NCBI GenBank assembly: GCA_017615325.1
Contig: JAGAAI010000006.1
Coordinates: 1 to 64,000 of the forward strand
Reading direction: 5' to 3'
Origin: Clostridiales bacterium
GTDB lineage: Bacteria > Bacillota > Clostridia > Saccharofermentanales > Saccharofermentanaceae
Length of the DNA stretch: 64,000 nt
Made by a program: the position numbers and the translations under genes. Position 1 is the stretch's first letter. Each line of letters begins with the position of its first letter. The notes under the pieces are model-generated. The model was not told the origin of the DNA. It saw only the letters and a list, made by a program, of their open reading frames with translations, and made no database searches. This document shows positions 1-8,136 of the stretch, piece by piece.

Positions 1-2434
1 ATGCCCAGATAACAGGATTATAGAAGTAATCCTTCTTCTTCACATCGGAGAACTTGCAGCTCTTCGCCTTGGGTGCAGGCTTATTGGCCATTCTCCAGAG
101 GAAGGTTACTGTCTGTGCTCTTGTGCAGACACCCTGAGGGTTGAACTTCGTCTTGGATACACCTGTGGTGATCCCTTTCTCCACTGCCCAGATTACCGGC
201 TTGAAGAAATAATCTGTCTTCTTTACGTCATTGAACTTACATGTTGTAGACTTCGTCTTGGGTTCTCCCTGGAGTCTGTAGAGGAAGGTTACCATTTGAG
301 CTCTCGTACAGTCGTTTGCAGGCTTGAACTTCGTCTGCTTGTCGTAACCCTTTACAACACCGGCTGCTGTCAGGTAGTTCGTAGGAGCATACCAGAAGTC
401 CTTAGTATTGGTTACATCCTTATAGAGGACTGTGACAGTACATGCAGCCTTGACTTTTCCTGCGGATGCAGTGATAGTCACGGTACCTGCCTGTTTTGTT
501 GTGATCTTACCATTGGAATCAACTGTAGCTATCTTTGTATCAGACGACTTCCATGTGACCTTACCTGTTGATCCCTTAAGTGTTGCCTTGAGAGTCAACT
601 TGTCACCGCACTTGAGGGATGCAGTCTTCTTATCGAGGTTAATAGAAGCATTAGCAGGTGCTGTGGTAGGAGCCTTCGTCGGATCCTTTGCAGGAACTAC
701 TGTTGGAGCCTTAGTGGGTTCTTTAGAAGGAGCAGTTGTAGGTGCCTTGGTAGGTTCCTTGGCAGGAACAGTTGTAGCAGTTGGTGTCGCCGTGGGTTCT
801 TTTCTCACGGTAATGACTTCCAGATCTTTGTTGATAACCAAACCTGAATAACTACGAAAACCCATATCTGCCCAATAAGGATCAGGATGAGGCCCTATAT
901 CCCGACTGTAACTCCAAACATAGATGTCATCGGATTGAAGTTCTGTCTTTTCACCATCAATGTATGTTTCTAACAAATCCGGATTTTGGCTTATATCCAA
1001 ACTTTTAAGCTCGGTCTTAAAGCAACTCAGTGTGATTAGTTTAGTATTCTTGCTCACATCAAGGCTTGTAAGAGAGTGGTTTTCACTGCAAGACAAATAT
1101 GTAAGCAAAGTATTTTTGCTCACATCAAGACTAGTCAGTTGGTTAAAACTGCAATACAAATATGTAAGTGCTGTATTATTGCTCACATCAAGACTTGTCA
1201 GTTGGTTGGAACCGCATTCCAATGATGTAAGTGCTGTATTCTGGCTCACATCAAGGCTTGTAAGAGAGTGGTTTTCACTGCAAGACAAATATGTAAGCAA
1301 AGTATTTTTGCTCATATCAAGACTAGTCAGTTGGTTATAACTGCAATCCAATGATGTAAGTGCTGTATTCTGGCTCACATCAAGACTTGTCAGTTGGTTG
1401 CCGTTGCACCTCAAATCTGTAAGTGCTGTATTCTTGCTCACATCAAGGCTTGTAATAGAGCCGTTATCATTGCAATTCAAATATGTAAGCAAAGTATTTT
1501 TGCTCATATCAAGACTAGTCAGTTGGTTAAAACTGCAATCCAATGATGTAAGTGCTGTATTCTGGCTCACATCAAGACTTGTCAGTTGGTTGCCGTTGCA
1601 CCTCAAATCTGTAAGTGCTGTATTCTGGCTCACATCAAGACTTGTCAGTTGGTTATAATAGCAGTCCAGCACAGTAAGCGATGTAAAGTATTCTATGCCC
1701 TTAAGGTTCGAAATAGATTGACCATAAACACCTATTTCCTGGGTGTTTGCTATCTCAGTCTGGGACAATACATCATCACCATTGTCTATATGCGCTTTAA
1801 TCCAAGATCTGAAATTAGCATCCGGGAAATTAATATCATCTATTACAATCTCTCCATCTTTGACTACGATAACCTCGACTCCATTATCACAATGAAAGTT
1901 TGTAAAAGCAGAGGATTCTTTGGGCAAAAATAATTTGCTGATCATATTGATATTACAATACAATCGATCTAACTGCCTGTTTCTGCTAACATCCAGTCCT
2001 GTAATATTGTTGTCAGCACAAGACAGAAACTTCAACGATGTACATTCTCTTACATCGAGATGGGTTAATGTACATGTTTCACAACTCAATACTTCAAGCG
2101 CTTTGTTCTTACTCACATCAAGATCTGTCAAGTCATTATAACTGCATTCCAAATAAGTAAGCGATGTAAAATACTCAATACCAGTAAGATCTTTAATTTC
2201 TTCTAACGCCACATCAATTTTAGTTGTATTCAAGATTTCTTCCGGCGACAATACATCATCGCCATTACCTATATTCTCTTTAATCCAAGATCTGAAATGC
2301 TCATCCGGGAAATTAGTCTCATTGATAGCAACATCCCCGTCAGCTTTTACTGTCTCAACGGGAACAGAAGCGATCCCTGCGGCAAGAGCGCAGCCCATAG
2401 CCAGCATTGCAATTGTTAAAAATACTTTTTTCAT
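1..2434 (-). CDS. LRR and SLH-domain cell-surface protein (3' end outside window)
   Basis: Open reading frame read by hand from ATG 2434 to the window edge, 811 codons without a stop, so the C-terminus is missing. Residues 1-31 are a signal peptide. Residues about 35-490 are leucine-rich repeats of about 21 residues built around LTSLDVSKNTAL, twice interrupted by an acidic NFPDxxFRxWI...NGDDVLS segment that looks EF-hand-like. A Thr/Pro/Ala/Lys linker follows (about 545-580), then a bacterial Ig-like (Big_2) domain (about 590-655) and at least two SLH-type modules from about 672 (CTRAQTVTFLWR). By family knowledge this is a secreted protein held to the cell wall by SLH repeats, with the LRR part available for binding; the partner is unknown. 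The start has a GGGGGAG Shine-Dalgarno sequence. The repeats are nearly identical at DNA level, a sign of recent internal duplication. Confidence 0.88.
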   Translation of the reverse strand, partial: MKKVFLTIAMLAMGCALAAGIASVPVETVKADGDVAINETNFPDEHFRSWIKENIGNGDDVLSPEEILNTTKIDVALEEIKDLTGIEYFTSLTYLECSYNDLTDLDVSKNKALEVLSCETCTLTHLDVRECTSLKFLSCADNNITGLDVSRNRQLDRLYCNINMISKLFLPKESSAFTNFHCDNGVEVIVVKDGEIVIDDINFPDANFRSWIKAHIDNGDDVLSQTEIANTQEIGVYGQSISNLKGIEYFTSLTVLDCYYNQLTSLDVSQNTALTDLRCNGNQLTSLDVSQNTALTSLDCSFNQLTSLDMSKNTLLTYLNCNDNGSITSLDVSKNTALTDLRCNGNQLTSLDVSQNTALTSLDCSYNQLTSLDMSKNTLLTYLSCSENHSLTSLDVSQNTALTSLECGSNQLTSLDVSNNTALTYLYCSFNQLTSLDVSKNTLLTYLSCSENHSLTSLDVSKNTKLITLSCFKTELKSLDISQNPDLLETYIDGEKTELQSDDIYVWSYSRDIGPHPDPYWADMGFRSYSGLVINKDLEVITVRKEPTATPTATTVPAKEPTKAPTTAPSKEPTKAPTVVPAKDPTKAPTTAPANASINLDKKTASLKCGDKLTLKATLKGSTGKVTWKSSDTKIATVDSNGKITTKQAGTVTITASAGKVKAACTVTVLYKDVTNTKDFWYAPTNYLTAAGVVKGYDKQTKFKPANDCTRAQMVTFLYRLQGEPKTKSTTCKFNDVKKTDYFFKPVIWAVEKGITTGVSKTKFNPQGVCTRAQTVTFLWRMANKPAPKAKSCKFSDVKKKDYFYNPVIWA

Positions 2435-2469
2435 GTTTCTCCCCCTGCAATAGTGTTTAGGTCATCATT

Positions 2470-2573
2470 AGGTGCCATGGCAACAAAAGACATGGCACCT
2501 CTGGTATTCGTAGAATAACAGAGGTGCCATGGCAACAAAAGACATGGCACCTCTGGTATTCGTAGAATAACAG
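2470..2573. repeat. Two perfect tandem 52-bp repeats, each a hairpin
   Basis: Unit 2470-2521 is repeated exactly at 2522-2573. Each unit holds the inverted repeat AGGTGCCATG / CATGGCACCT with an 11-nt loop; in the second copy the stem extends to 13 bp. There is no T-run on either side, so these are not ordinary intrinsic terminators. They lie between the end of hypF and the start of the LRR gene and would form part of the LRR mRNA leader if the proposed promoter at 2579-2587 is used. Confidence 0.9.
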
Positions 2574-2578
2574 TCTTG

Positions 2579-2587
2579 ATTCTACCA
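2579..2587 (-). promoter_or_regulatory. Possible extended -10 promoter of the LRR gene
   Basis: On the minus strand TGGTAGAAT reads as an extended -10 (TGn plus TAGAAT). No good -35 box is present 17 bp upstream, as is usual for extended -10 promoters. Transcription from here would include both 52-nt hairpin repeats in the leader. Inferred from motif only. Confidence 0.35.
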
Positions 2588-2652
2588 TAGAGGTATCGGA
2601 CTGCATATCACCCATTTGTACCATTTTCATTTGCTAAATATTTATATTTAAC

Positions 2653-4956
2653 TTAACAACAATTCATTCCGCCGGACAAGAGATTCATGGCACAAACTGC
2701 CTGCCCCAAAGCGATTCCGCCATCGTTAGGCGGTATCACGGAATGGATCAATACTTTATATCCTTTTGTTTCAAGTCTTGTTCTCGTTTCCTCTAAGAGG
2801 AGCTTGTTCTGATAACAGCCCCCACTTAAGGCAACCGTCTTTATGTCTCCTGCAGCTTTCTCGACACATTCTGCTACGGCCTCTGCCAGCAATGAATGAA
2901 AGAGCCTTGCAAGATAATTGCTGTCTGTCCCTTCTAGTTTCTGTTCTATCAAACATCTTAAGATATCGTCTGTTGCAAGAAGCAGCCTGCCCTCACCGTC
3001 TCTTGTAAGCTTAAGATCCGGCAGAACGATATCGCCTTTATATCTTTCAGCTGCAAACTGCAGGGATGTTGCAGCGTGACCTTCAAATGTAGATACATTC
3101 CTTATGCCAAGCACTGATGCTGTTGCATCGAAAAGCCTGCCGCAAGAAGTTGACTTTACTGTGTTGATGTTCTTGGCGATCATGGTGTTGATCGCTTTAT
3201 ACATGGACGCATCAGCGACACCGAGTTTGTCGACTATGGAAAGACCGTCTTCACCATAGAGTGAACCGATCATGGAGACTGCGATCCTGCGGCCTTCGCG
3301 GGATGCGATATCGCCTCCGCAGTGGTTGAAAGGAACTATCGAAGCAAGTCTTGTGAAGCCCGAATAATCTGCCTTCATTATCTCTCCGCCCCAGATCGTG
3401 CCGTCTTCTCCCCAGCCTGTTCCATCTAATGCTACACCGATTACCTCATCTTTGTGATCGTTTTCGGCCATACAGGAGAGAATGTGAGCATAGTGATGCT
3501 GAACCCTGATAAGTGGAAGACCGGACTCTTCGGCGAGCTGTGTGGATCTGTAGGACGGGTGCAGGTCGCAGACTGCATGTGTCGGTGTTGTCTCAAGCAA
3601 AGTGTTCATTTTCGCAACTGATGCCTTAAGAACATTTGCCGACCTTATGTCCTCCAGATCGCCGATGTAAGATGACGGATAGAAAAGATTGTCGTGAGCT
3701 ATGCAGAATGTGTTCTTAAGATCTGCGCCGTATGCTATGACCTGCCCTTCGAATTCACTTGAAAGCATTACCGGAAGCGGAGCATATCCTCTTGAACGTC
3801 TGATCATGTAGAGTCGTCCGTCAAGCATATCGGTTACGGAATCATCCGTCCTTATGTTGATATCACGGTTATGGGACAATATCAGATCACAGAAAGAGCC
3901 GATCATGTCGAATGCCTCTTCATCGTTCTTTACGATAGGAGCACCTGAAACATTGCCCGAAGTCATGACCAGCACCGGACTTACTTTGACGTCATCCTTG
4001 TAATCGAAGATAAGACAATGCAAAGGAGCATAAGGAAGCATGACGCCGACAGTAGGATTGCCGGGTGATATGAATTCACTTAACCTGACTTCCCCTTCTA
4101 CATCTTCTCTCTTATCCAAGAGCATAATCGGCTTGTTGTGGCCTGTCAGGATCTCTTCTTTTGCTGGATCGGTTATGCATAAGTTCCTGACCGTATCGAT
4201 GTCTTTCATCATGACGGCAAAAGGCTTATCGGGACGGGATTTAAGTTCCCTTAATCGCTTAACCGCCTCATCGTTTGTTGCATCACAGCAAAGATGGAAA
4301 CCGCCTATTCCCTTTATCGCAATGACCTTGCTGGAAGCTACTGCATCACGCGCTGCTCTTATAGCATCAGGTCCTTTGATATCTGTTCCTGCGATATAGA
4401 CTTCAGGACCGCAGTCGTTGCAGCATACAGGCTGGGCATCGTATCTTCTCGTAGCCGGATCATAGTATTCCTTCTCACATACAGGACACATCGGGAACTT
4501 CTTCATGGAAGTCCTCGGTCTGTCGTAAGGAAGCGTATCCAGGATCGTAAGTCGCGGTCCGCAGGATGTGCAGTTAATGAAGGGATGAAGATAACGTCTG
4601 TTATCAGGATCGTACAACTCCTCTAAGCATTCATCACAGATAGCTATATCAGGAGATACGAAGATCTCGCCTTCCACTTTCTTGCTTTCAATGATCTCGA
4701 AAGGATCTGGGAGACCCTCAGGATCCGTATCCTTGATATCGATCTTAAGGATCGCGGAACGCTTGGGCGGTTCATGCTTTATCTTATCGACAAAAGCATC
4801 GACCGCCTCATCAGTACCAGCTGCTTTTATCTCAACATAAGGACCTTTGTTGCATACGTAGCCAGCAACATTACACGCAGTTGCATGTCTTGCCACAGTG
4901 GGTCTGAATCCCACACCCTGGACTATGCCGTACACCTTGATCCTGATGCTCTTCAT
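2653..4956 (-). CDS. hypF: HypF-type carbamoyltransferase
   Basis: At 767 residues this has the full HypF layout. An acylphosphatase-like domain comes first (VQGVGFRP at about 13-20), then two C4 zinc-finger motifs (about 108-185, CDEC/CTSC and CPVC/CCNDC), a YrdC-like domain (about 195-380) and a Kae1/TobZ-like carbamoyltransferase domain with a metal-site HHYAH and ALSGGCYQNK. The known role of HypF is to use carbamoyl phosphate and ATP to carbamoylate the C-terminal Cys of HypE, giving the cyanide ligands of the [NiFe]-hydrogenase iron. No hypC, hypD, hypE or hydrogenase subunit is in the window. It is the last gene of the nitrogenase-like operon, overlapping the preceding gene by 4 bp (ATGA), so it is translationally coupled to it. 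Family assignment is firm; its job in this operon is open. Confidence 0.95.
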   Translation of the reverse strand: MKSIRIKVYGIVQGVGFRPTVARHATACNVAGYVCNKGPYVEIKAAGTDEAVDAFVDKIKHEPPKRSAILKIDIKDTDPEGLPDPFEIIESKKVEGEIFVSPDIAICDECLEELYDPDNRRYLHPFINCTSCGPRLTILDTLPYDRPRTSMKKFPMCPVCEKEYYDPATRRYDAQPVCCNDCGPEVYIAGTDIKGPDAIRAARDAVASSKVIAIKGIGGFHLCCDATNDEAVKRLRELKSRPDKPFAVMMKDIDTVRNLCITDPAKEEILTGHNKPIMLLDKREDVEGEVRLSEFISPGNPTVGVMLPYAPLHCLIFDYKDDVKVSPVLVMTSGNVSGAPIVKNDEEAFDMIGSFCDLILSHNRDINIRTDDSVTDMLDGRLYMIRRSRGYAPLPVMLSSEFEGQVIAYGADLKNTFCIAHDNLFYPSSYIGDLEDIRSANVLKASVAKMNTLLETTPTHAVCDLHPSYRSTQLAEESGLPLIRVQHHYAHILSCMAENDHKDEVIGVALDGTGWGEDGTIWGGEIMKADYSGFTRLASIVPFNHCGGDIASREGRRIAVSMIGSLYGEDGLSIVDKLGVADASMYKAINTMIAKNINTVKSTSCGRLFDATASVLGIRNVSTFEGHAATSLQFAAERYKGDIVLPDLKLTRDGEGRLLLATDDILRCLIEQKLEGTDSNYLARLFHSLLAEAVAECVEKAAGDIKTVALSGGCYQNKLLLEETRTRLETKGYKVLIHSVIPPNDGGIALGQAVCAMNLLSGGMNCC

Positions 4957-5954
4957 GACTCGTCACCTGTCGAAGAGACCGCAAAGTGCGGCAGGGATAT
5001 AAAGTTACCCTTGTATTCTGGGATCAAAGGCAAGAGAGACGCATCGCAAACCAGATTGTCCCAGTTACCATTCATCACGAGTTCCGTGAATTCATCTTCT
5101 TCAGTTAGCTTGATGTCGTCGTTGTGAGTAGCGAAGAAAGTCGCTGATTCAACCGTACCTTCTGACCTCTCTTTGATCGTTTTGCCGCAGACCTCATCGT
5201 GCACAACAAGCGTCTTGCCGGAAGCAAAGGTCAGACCGTATTTGGAAGGATCTGTGATCTCGAAATGTGTTCCGAACAATTCATTCAATCTGGTTACAGC
5301 ATCTATTCCACAGGAAGATACAGCAACATTAAGCGCGTTTGAAGATACATTCTCTATATCTTCGAGGCCTGCTCCTGTGCCGTACATCCTGACAGTTGTA
5401 TAGCCCTGATCAAGATAGTAAGACCTAATCTTTTCTCTGTCATTCCTGCCCATATCAAGAGGAAGCGCGCCAAATATACCGACTGCTTTCTCATCGACTG
5501 CCTTCTTTTCTTTTGCAAAAGCTTCGATAAGCTTGATATAAGCGTCTGAAGCGCCCTTATCGTAAAGATGCATTCCATCTGTTCTTATAGCCACGACAGG
5601 CTTGCCGGTCTTGTTTTCGATCATGTATGAAAGAGCATCGTAATCAGTTGCTATTACTGCCGGAACCGGTGTTCCTACAAGCGCCGTAAACTTAACATCG
5701 ATCACTTCATGCGCCTTGGCGATCTTCTTAACGAGAAGTTCGTCACGGCCCAGGATAGCATCCATATCGCGGAGCCCTGCGGAAAAGACCGCAGATGAAC
5801 TAATCTGCCAGCGGGGTTCATCGAAACCGCATATGTTGCCCGTGCATCCGCCTGCATCGATAATCACTATCAATGCTCCGAATTCATATAAGACTCCGAC
5901 TGCTCCGGACTGATCAGGAGCAAAAGGTGTTAAGACTTTACGTAATCCCTTCAT
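4953..5954 (-). CDS. Nitrogenase component 1-like protein, short NifK/NifN-like subunit
   Basis: This 333-residue protein shows the nitrogenase/oxidoreductase component 1 pattern. A first cysteine pair (Cys37 and Cys42, GGCTGNICG) is followed by FSAGLRDMDAILGRDELL, which matches the STDLxExDxIFGGExKL region of NifDK, BchNB and CfbD relatives. The second P-cluster cysteine position is replaced by VGTPVPA, so at most part of the cluster ligand set is kept. It is much shorter than true NifK (about 520 residues). It overlaps the upstream NifD-like gene and the downstream hypF by 4 bp each. I infer it is the partner of the NifD-like subunit in a heteromer reduced by the NifH-like protein. It is not a molybdenum nitrogenase subunit by length or motifs. 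Substrate unknown. Confidence 0.82.
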   Translation of the reverse strand: MKGLRKVLTPFAPDQSGAVGVLYEFGALIVIIDAGGCTGNICGFDEPRWQISSSAVFSAGLRDMDAILGRDELLVKKIAKAHEVIDVKFTALVGTPVPAVIATDYDALSYMIENKTGKPVVAIRTDGMHLYDKGASDAYIKLIEAFAKEKKAVDEKAVGIFGALPLDMGRNDREKIRSYYLDQGYTTVRMYGTGAGLEDIENVSSNALNVAVSSCGIDAVTRLNELFGTHFEITDPSKYGLTFASGKTLVVHDEVCGKTIKERSEGTVESATFFATHNDDIKLTEEDEFTELVMNGNWDNLVCDASLLPLIPEYKGNFISLPHFAVSSTGDES

Positions 5955-7240
5955 CTTATCTCCTCCCTGATCTTATTAAGCAGATTAACGATACCCTTAT
6001 ATCCATAGGGTTGGACATCAGAATTCCAGGGGATATTAGGAGCATCAGGACAATAATGAGCTGCATCTTTACCCAAAGTGAACAGGGGCTTATCTTCCGA
6101 TCTTGAGTAGTTGATCATGGAAGGATCAAGGTTGCAGTACAGTTTTGTATCCGGTGAGAGTTCTGCAAGTTTCTTTATGTACACCATATGTTCTGGCGCA
6201 ACAGTCGCATAGATCTCGCGGACATTTAAACCATACCTTGTAAGAGACAGGGCTAATTCATATGGATTGGCATTTATGCATTCACCGATATTAACGGATG
6301 CGCCCTTGAACTCTGCCATAAAGCTTTCTATAACAGTTTTCGCTTCTTCGTAGAAACGGCTGTCATCAAGGTTTACACCGAAAACCTGGCTAAGAGCTTT
6401 ATATTGTGCTCTAACTGTATCTATACCGTAGACTCTGGTAAGTTCTGCATAAGGGATACCTAGATCCTCATACATATCTTCTGCAGCAGCATGTGCTTCG
6501 CTGTTTAATACAAGATTAAGATTAGCCCTGCTCATATCAAGGAACTCCTCGTATGTCTTACATGTGCTTATCTGTCTGATAGAAGCAAAACCTGCATACT
6601 TAAGGAGTTCTATCAAGTCTGATCCTTCCTGCAAAGGTGCAAAGTAGCCTAACAGGTTGATCTCGTTGCCCTTGCGGACAGATTTTTCGAGCAAGGAATA
6701 GATCTGCTGCCTTACATCGACCATAGGCGGACGGCGGCCTTCACGGGTAAGGGCATACATATAGCACGGAGCGACTCTAACTCCTTCAAGCCTCTCCTCA
6801 CACCTCTTGCAAACACGCTTCATATCGGTTCCAAGGAGAGCATCCACACATGTGATGCATATCATGACGACCTTGGGTTTCTTAGGAAGGAATTCAACGA
6901 TCTCGCTGACAGCATCGGGTATGACCTTGAGATGGCGTCCCGTTACAAGGTCAGTCTCATCCATCATGAGATAGAAGAATCTGCCCTTATATTCGGGATT
7001 ACGGGTAACTATAGAAGTGTTGCGTCCGCAGCAGCCCGGGGACACTATAAGCATCACGGACTCAGGGACGGCAAGGCCTGCCCTTTTGACACCGAAGCCC
7101 TCAGCTCCGGGCGAGTTGTAAGCCAGAGTCGCCGGGGAACTGTAGACAAGGCCGTTAGAACCCGTGAGTTCATCGGGGAGCTCATAGGGACTAAGCTTTG
7201 CAATCTCATTTATCCTGAACGATACTGCTTCTTTCATCAT
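5951..7240 (-). CDS. Nitrogenase component 1-like protein, NifD-like subunit
   Basis: The 429-residue protein keeps two cluster-ligand regions: Cys70/Cys71 in SPGCCGRN and Cys131 in ITCVDALLGTD, which lines up with the NifD STCxxxxIGDD region. Cys144, Cys147 and Cys159 are further candidates for metal binding. The middle part (STCKTYEEF ... GIPYAEL) is the usual second Rossmann-type domain of component 1 proteins. True NifD is about 490 residues. The start is one base after the stop of the NifH-like gene, with AAAGG five bases upstream; a second ATG follows directly. Inferred role: catalytic subunit that receives electrons from the NifH-like protein and reduces an unknown substrate, as in nitrogenase-like (group IV) enzymes such as CfbCD, BchLNB and the methylthio-alkane reductases. 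Confidence 0.85.
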   Translation of the reverse strand: MMKEAVSFRINEIAKLSPYELPDELTGSNGLVYSSPATLAYNSPGAEGFGVKRAGLAVPESVMLIVSPGCCGRNTSIVTRNPEYKGRFFYLMMDETDLVTGRHLKVIPDAVSEIVEFLPKKPKVVMICITCVDALLGTDMKRVCKRCEERLEGVRVAPCYMYALTREGRRPPMVDVRQQIYSLLEKSVRKGNEINLLGYFAPLQEGSDLIELLKYAGFASIRQISTCKTYEEFLDMSRANLNLVLNSEAHAAAEDMYEDLGIPYAELTRVYGIDTVRAQYKALSQVFGVNLDDSRFYEEAKTVIESFMAEFKGASVNIGECINANPYELALSLTRYGLNVREIYATVAPEHMVYIKKLAELSPDTKLYCNLDPSMINYSRSEDKPLFTLGKDAAHYCPDAPNIPWNSDVQPYGYKGIVNLLNKIREEIR

Positions 7241-7241
7241 C

Positions 7242-7988
7242 TCAGCCTTTCAAAAGGTCATTTGCAAGTTCGATGAACTTCCCTGCCGCCTCACAGTCAG
7301 GCGCACCTTCTATTACCGTCATTCCCTTGTCTTCACAGATGTTGATATCGTCACTCCTGGGGATCTGCCCTATTACCGGAACATTGTGCTCTTCGGCAAA
7401 AGCTCCAACCTTGGCATCCTCATCAGGGATATTGCGGTGATTCAAAACGATACCGCCGACTCTGGCATAACTTCTCTCTTCGAAATTCTTTACAGCCGTG
7501 ATTATGTTGTTGGCAGCGTAGAGCGCCATCTTCTCGCCCGAAGTTACGATAAGGACCTTCTCGGCATAACCCTGTCTTATGGGAGCCGCGAAGCCTCCGC
7601 AAACAACGTCTCCTAAGACATCGTAGAGGACGACATCCGGCTTTACCTTCTCGAAAAGCTTCAGTTCGTCGATCAGATCGAAAGTTGCGATTATGCCTCT
7701 GCCTGCACATCCCAATCCTGGCGTGGGGCCTCCCGTCTCGATACAGACAACGCCGCCAAAGCCTTCGCGCGAGATATCCTGATATGTCTCGATCTCATCG
7801 CCGTCCCTCAGCATGTCTATTACAGGCTTAACGGGAACACCGCCTAATATATTGCATGTCGAATCAGCCTTAGGGTCACAGCCTATCTGAACGACCTTCT
7901 TGCCTAAAGATGCGAAAGCTGCGGCAAGATTTGCCGTTACTGTCGATTTTCCGATTCCGCCCTTACCGTATATCGCAAGTTTGAGCAT
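7242..7988 (-). CDS. NifH-like nitrogenase iron protein / reductase
   Basis: This 248-residue P-loop ATPase of the NifH/BchL family has Walker [10 protein letters not shown] at residues 8-16, GCDPKADST (switch I) at 36-44, and both bridging [4Fe-4S] cysteines, Cys94 in GLGCAGRG and Cys130 in [10 protein letters not shown]. By family knowledge the homodimer carries one [4Fe-4S] cluster between subunits and delivers electrons, with ATP hydrolysis, to its component 1 partner. The ATG at 7988 is preceded by AAGGAG with 7-nt spacing; a longer in-frame reading to 8027 would run through the structured leader and is rejected. It is the first gene of the operon, preceded by a consensus promoter and a pseudoknot. 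No nifB, nifE or nifN is in the window, which argues against conventional nitrogen fixation. Confidence 0.93.
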   Translation of the reverse strand: MLKLAIYGKGGIGKSTVTANLAAAFASLGKKVVQIGCDPKADSTCNILGGVPVKPVIDMLRDGDEIETYQDISREGFGGVVCIETGGPTPGLGCAGRGIIATFDLIDELKLFEKVKPDVVLYDVLGDVVCGGFAAPIRQGYAEKVLIVTSGEKMALYAANNIITAVKNFEERSYARVGGIVLNHRNIPDEDAKVGAFAEEHNVPVIGQIPRSDDINICEDKGMTVIEGAPDCEAAGKFIELANDLLKG

Positions 7989-7995
7989 AAAAAAT

Positions 7996-8079
7996 CTCCT
8001 TATCCGCGTGCGGCAAGGAGAGTTCATCTTAACAAGATAATCTATTATCGACTATTCCCGTTCGGATATTTCCTTGCCG
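7996..8079 (-). ncRNA. Candidate cis-regulatory pseudoknot in the nitrogenase-like operon leader
   Basis: On the minus strand a 9-bp stem CGGCAAGGA/TCCTTGCCG (8071-8079 with 8011-8019) is crossed by a 6-bp stem TATCCG/CGGATA (8063-8068 with 8001-8006), giving an H-type pseudoknot. A further 5-bp hairpin ATCTT/AAGAT (8026-8038) sits in the long loop. The 3' strand of the second stem directly abuts the Shine-Dalgarno AAGGAG (7996-8001). The strand CTCCTT (8015-8020), which lies in and next to the first stem, can instead pair with AAGGAG, so freeing and masking of the ribosome-binding site are mutually exclusive. This is the logic of a translational riboswitch. I do not recognise it as a described class. 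Pairings are exact in the sequence; function is inferred. Confidence 0.55.
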
Positions 8080-8093
8080 TCAGAGTCAATTTA

Positions 8094-8121
8094 ATTATAT
8101 ATATCAATACTAATATGTCAA
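8094..8121 (-). promoter_or_regulatory. Consensus promoter of the nitrogenase-like operon
   Basis: Perfect TTGACA (-35, 8116-8121) and perfect TATAAT (-10, 8094-8099) on the minus strand, 16-bp spacer. Predicted transcription starts near 8087, only about eight bases before the first pseudoknot strand, so the roughly 100-nt leader is almost entirely the structured element. Confidence 0.75.
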
Positions 8122-8136
8122 ATAGATCGAATATGC

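Noticed and set aside
960..1660. Regular 63-bp repeats that could be taken for a CRISPR-like array or for short plus-strand genes
   Set aside because: They are in-frame codons of leucine-rich repeats of the minus-strand surface protein, with no unique spacers; plus-strand readings are shadows.
2470..2573. Tandem hairpins as intrinsic terminators of the hypF operon
   Set aside because: No T-tract follows either stem on the minus strand; a leader element of the LRR gene fits better, though weak termination cannot be excluded.
7242..8027. Longer NifH-like start at 8027
   Set aside because: It adds 13 unlikely basic residues and reads through the structured leader; ATG 7988 has AAGGAG at 7-nt spacing.
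2653..8121. Conventional nitrogen fixation genes
   Set aside because: No nifB, nifE or nifN is present, both component 1 proteins are far too short, and one lacks a P-cluster ligand position.
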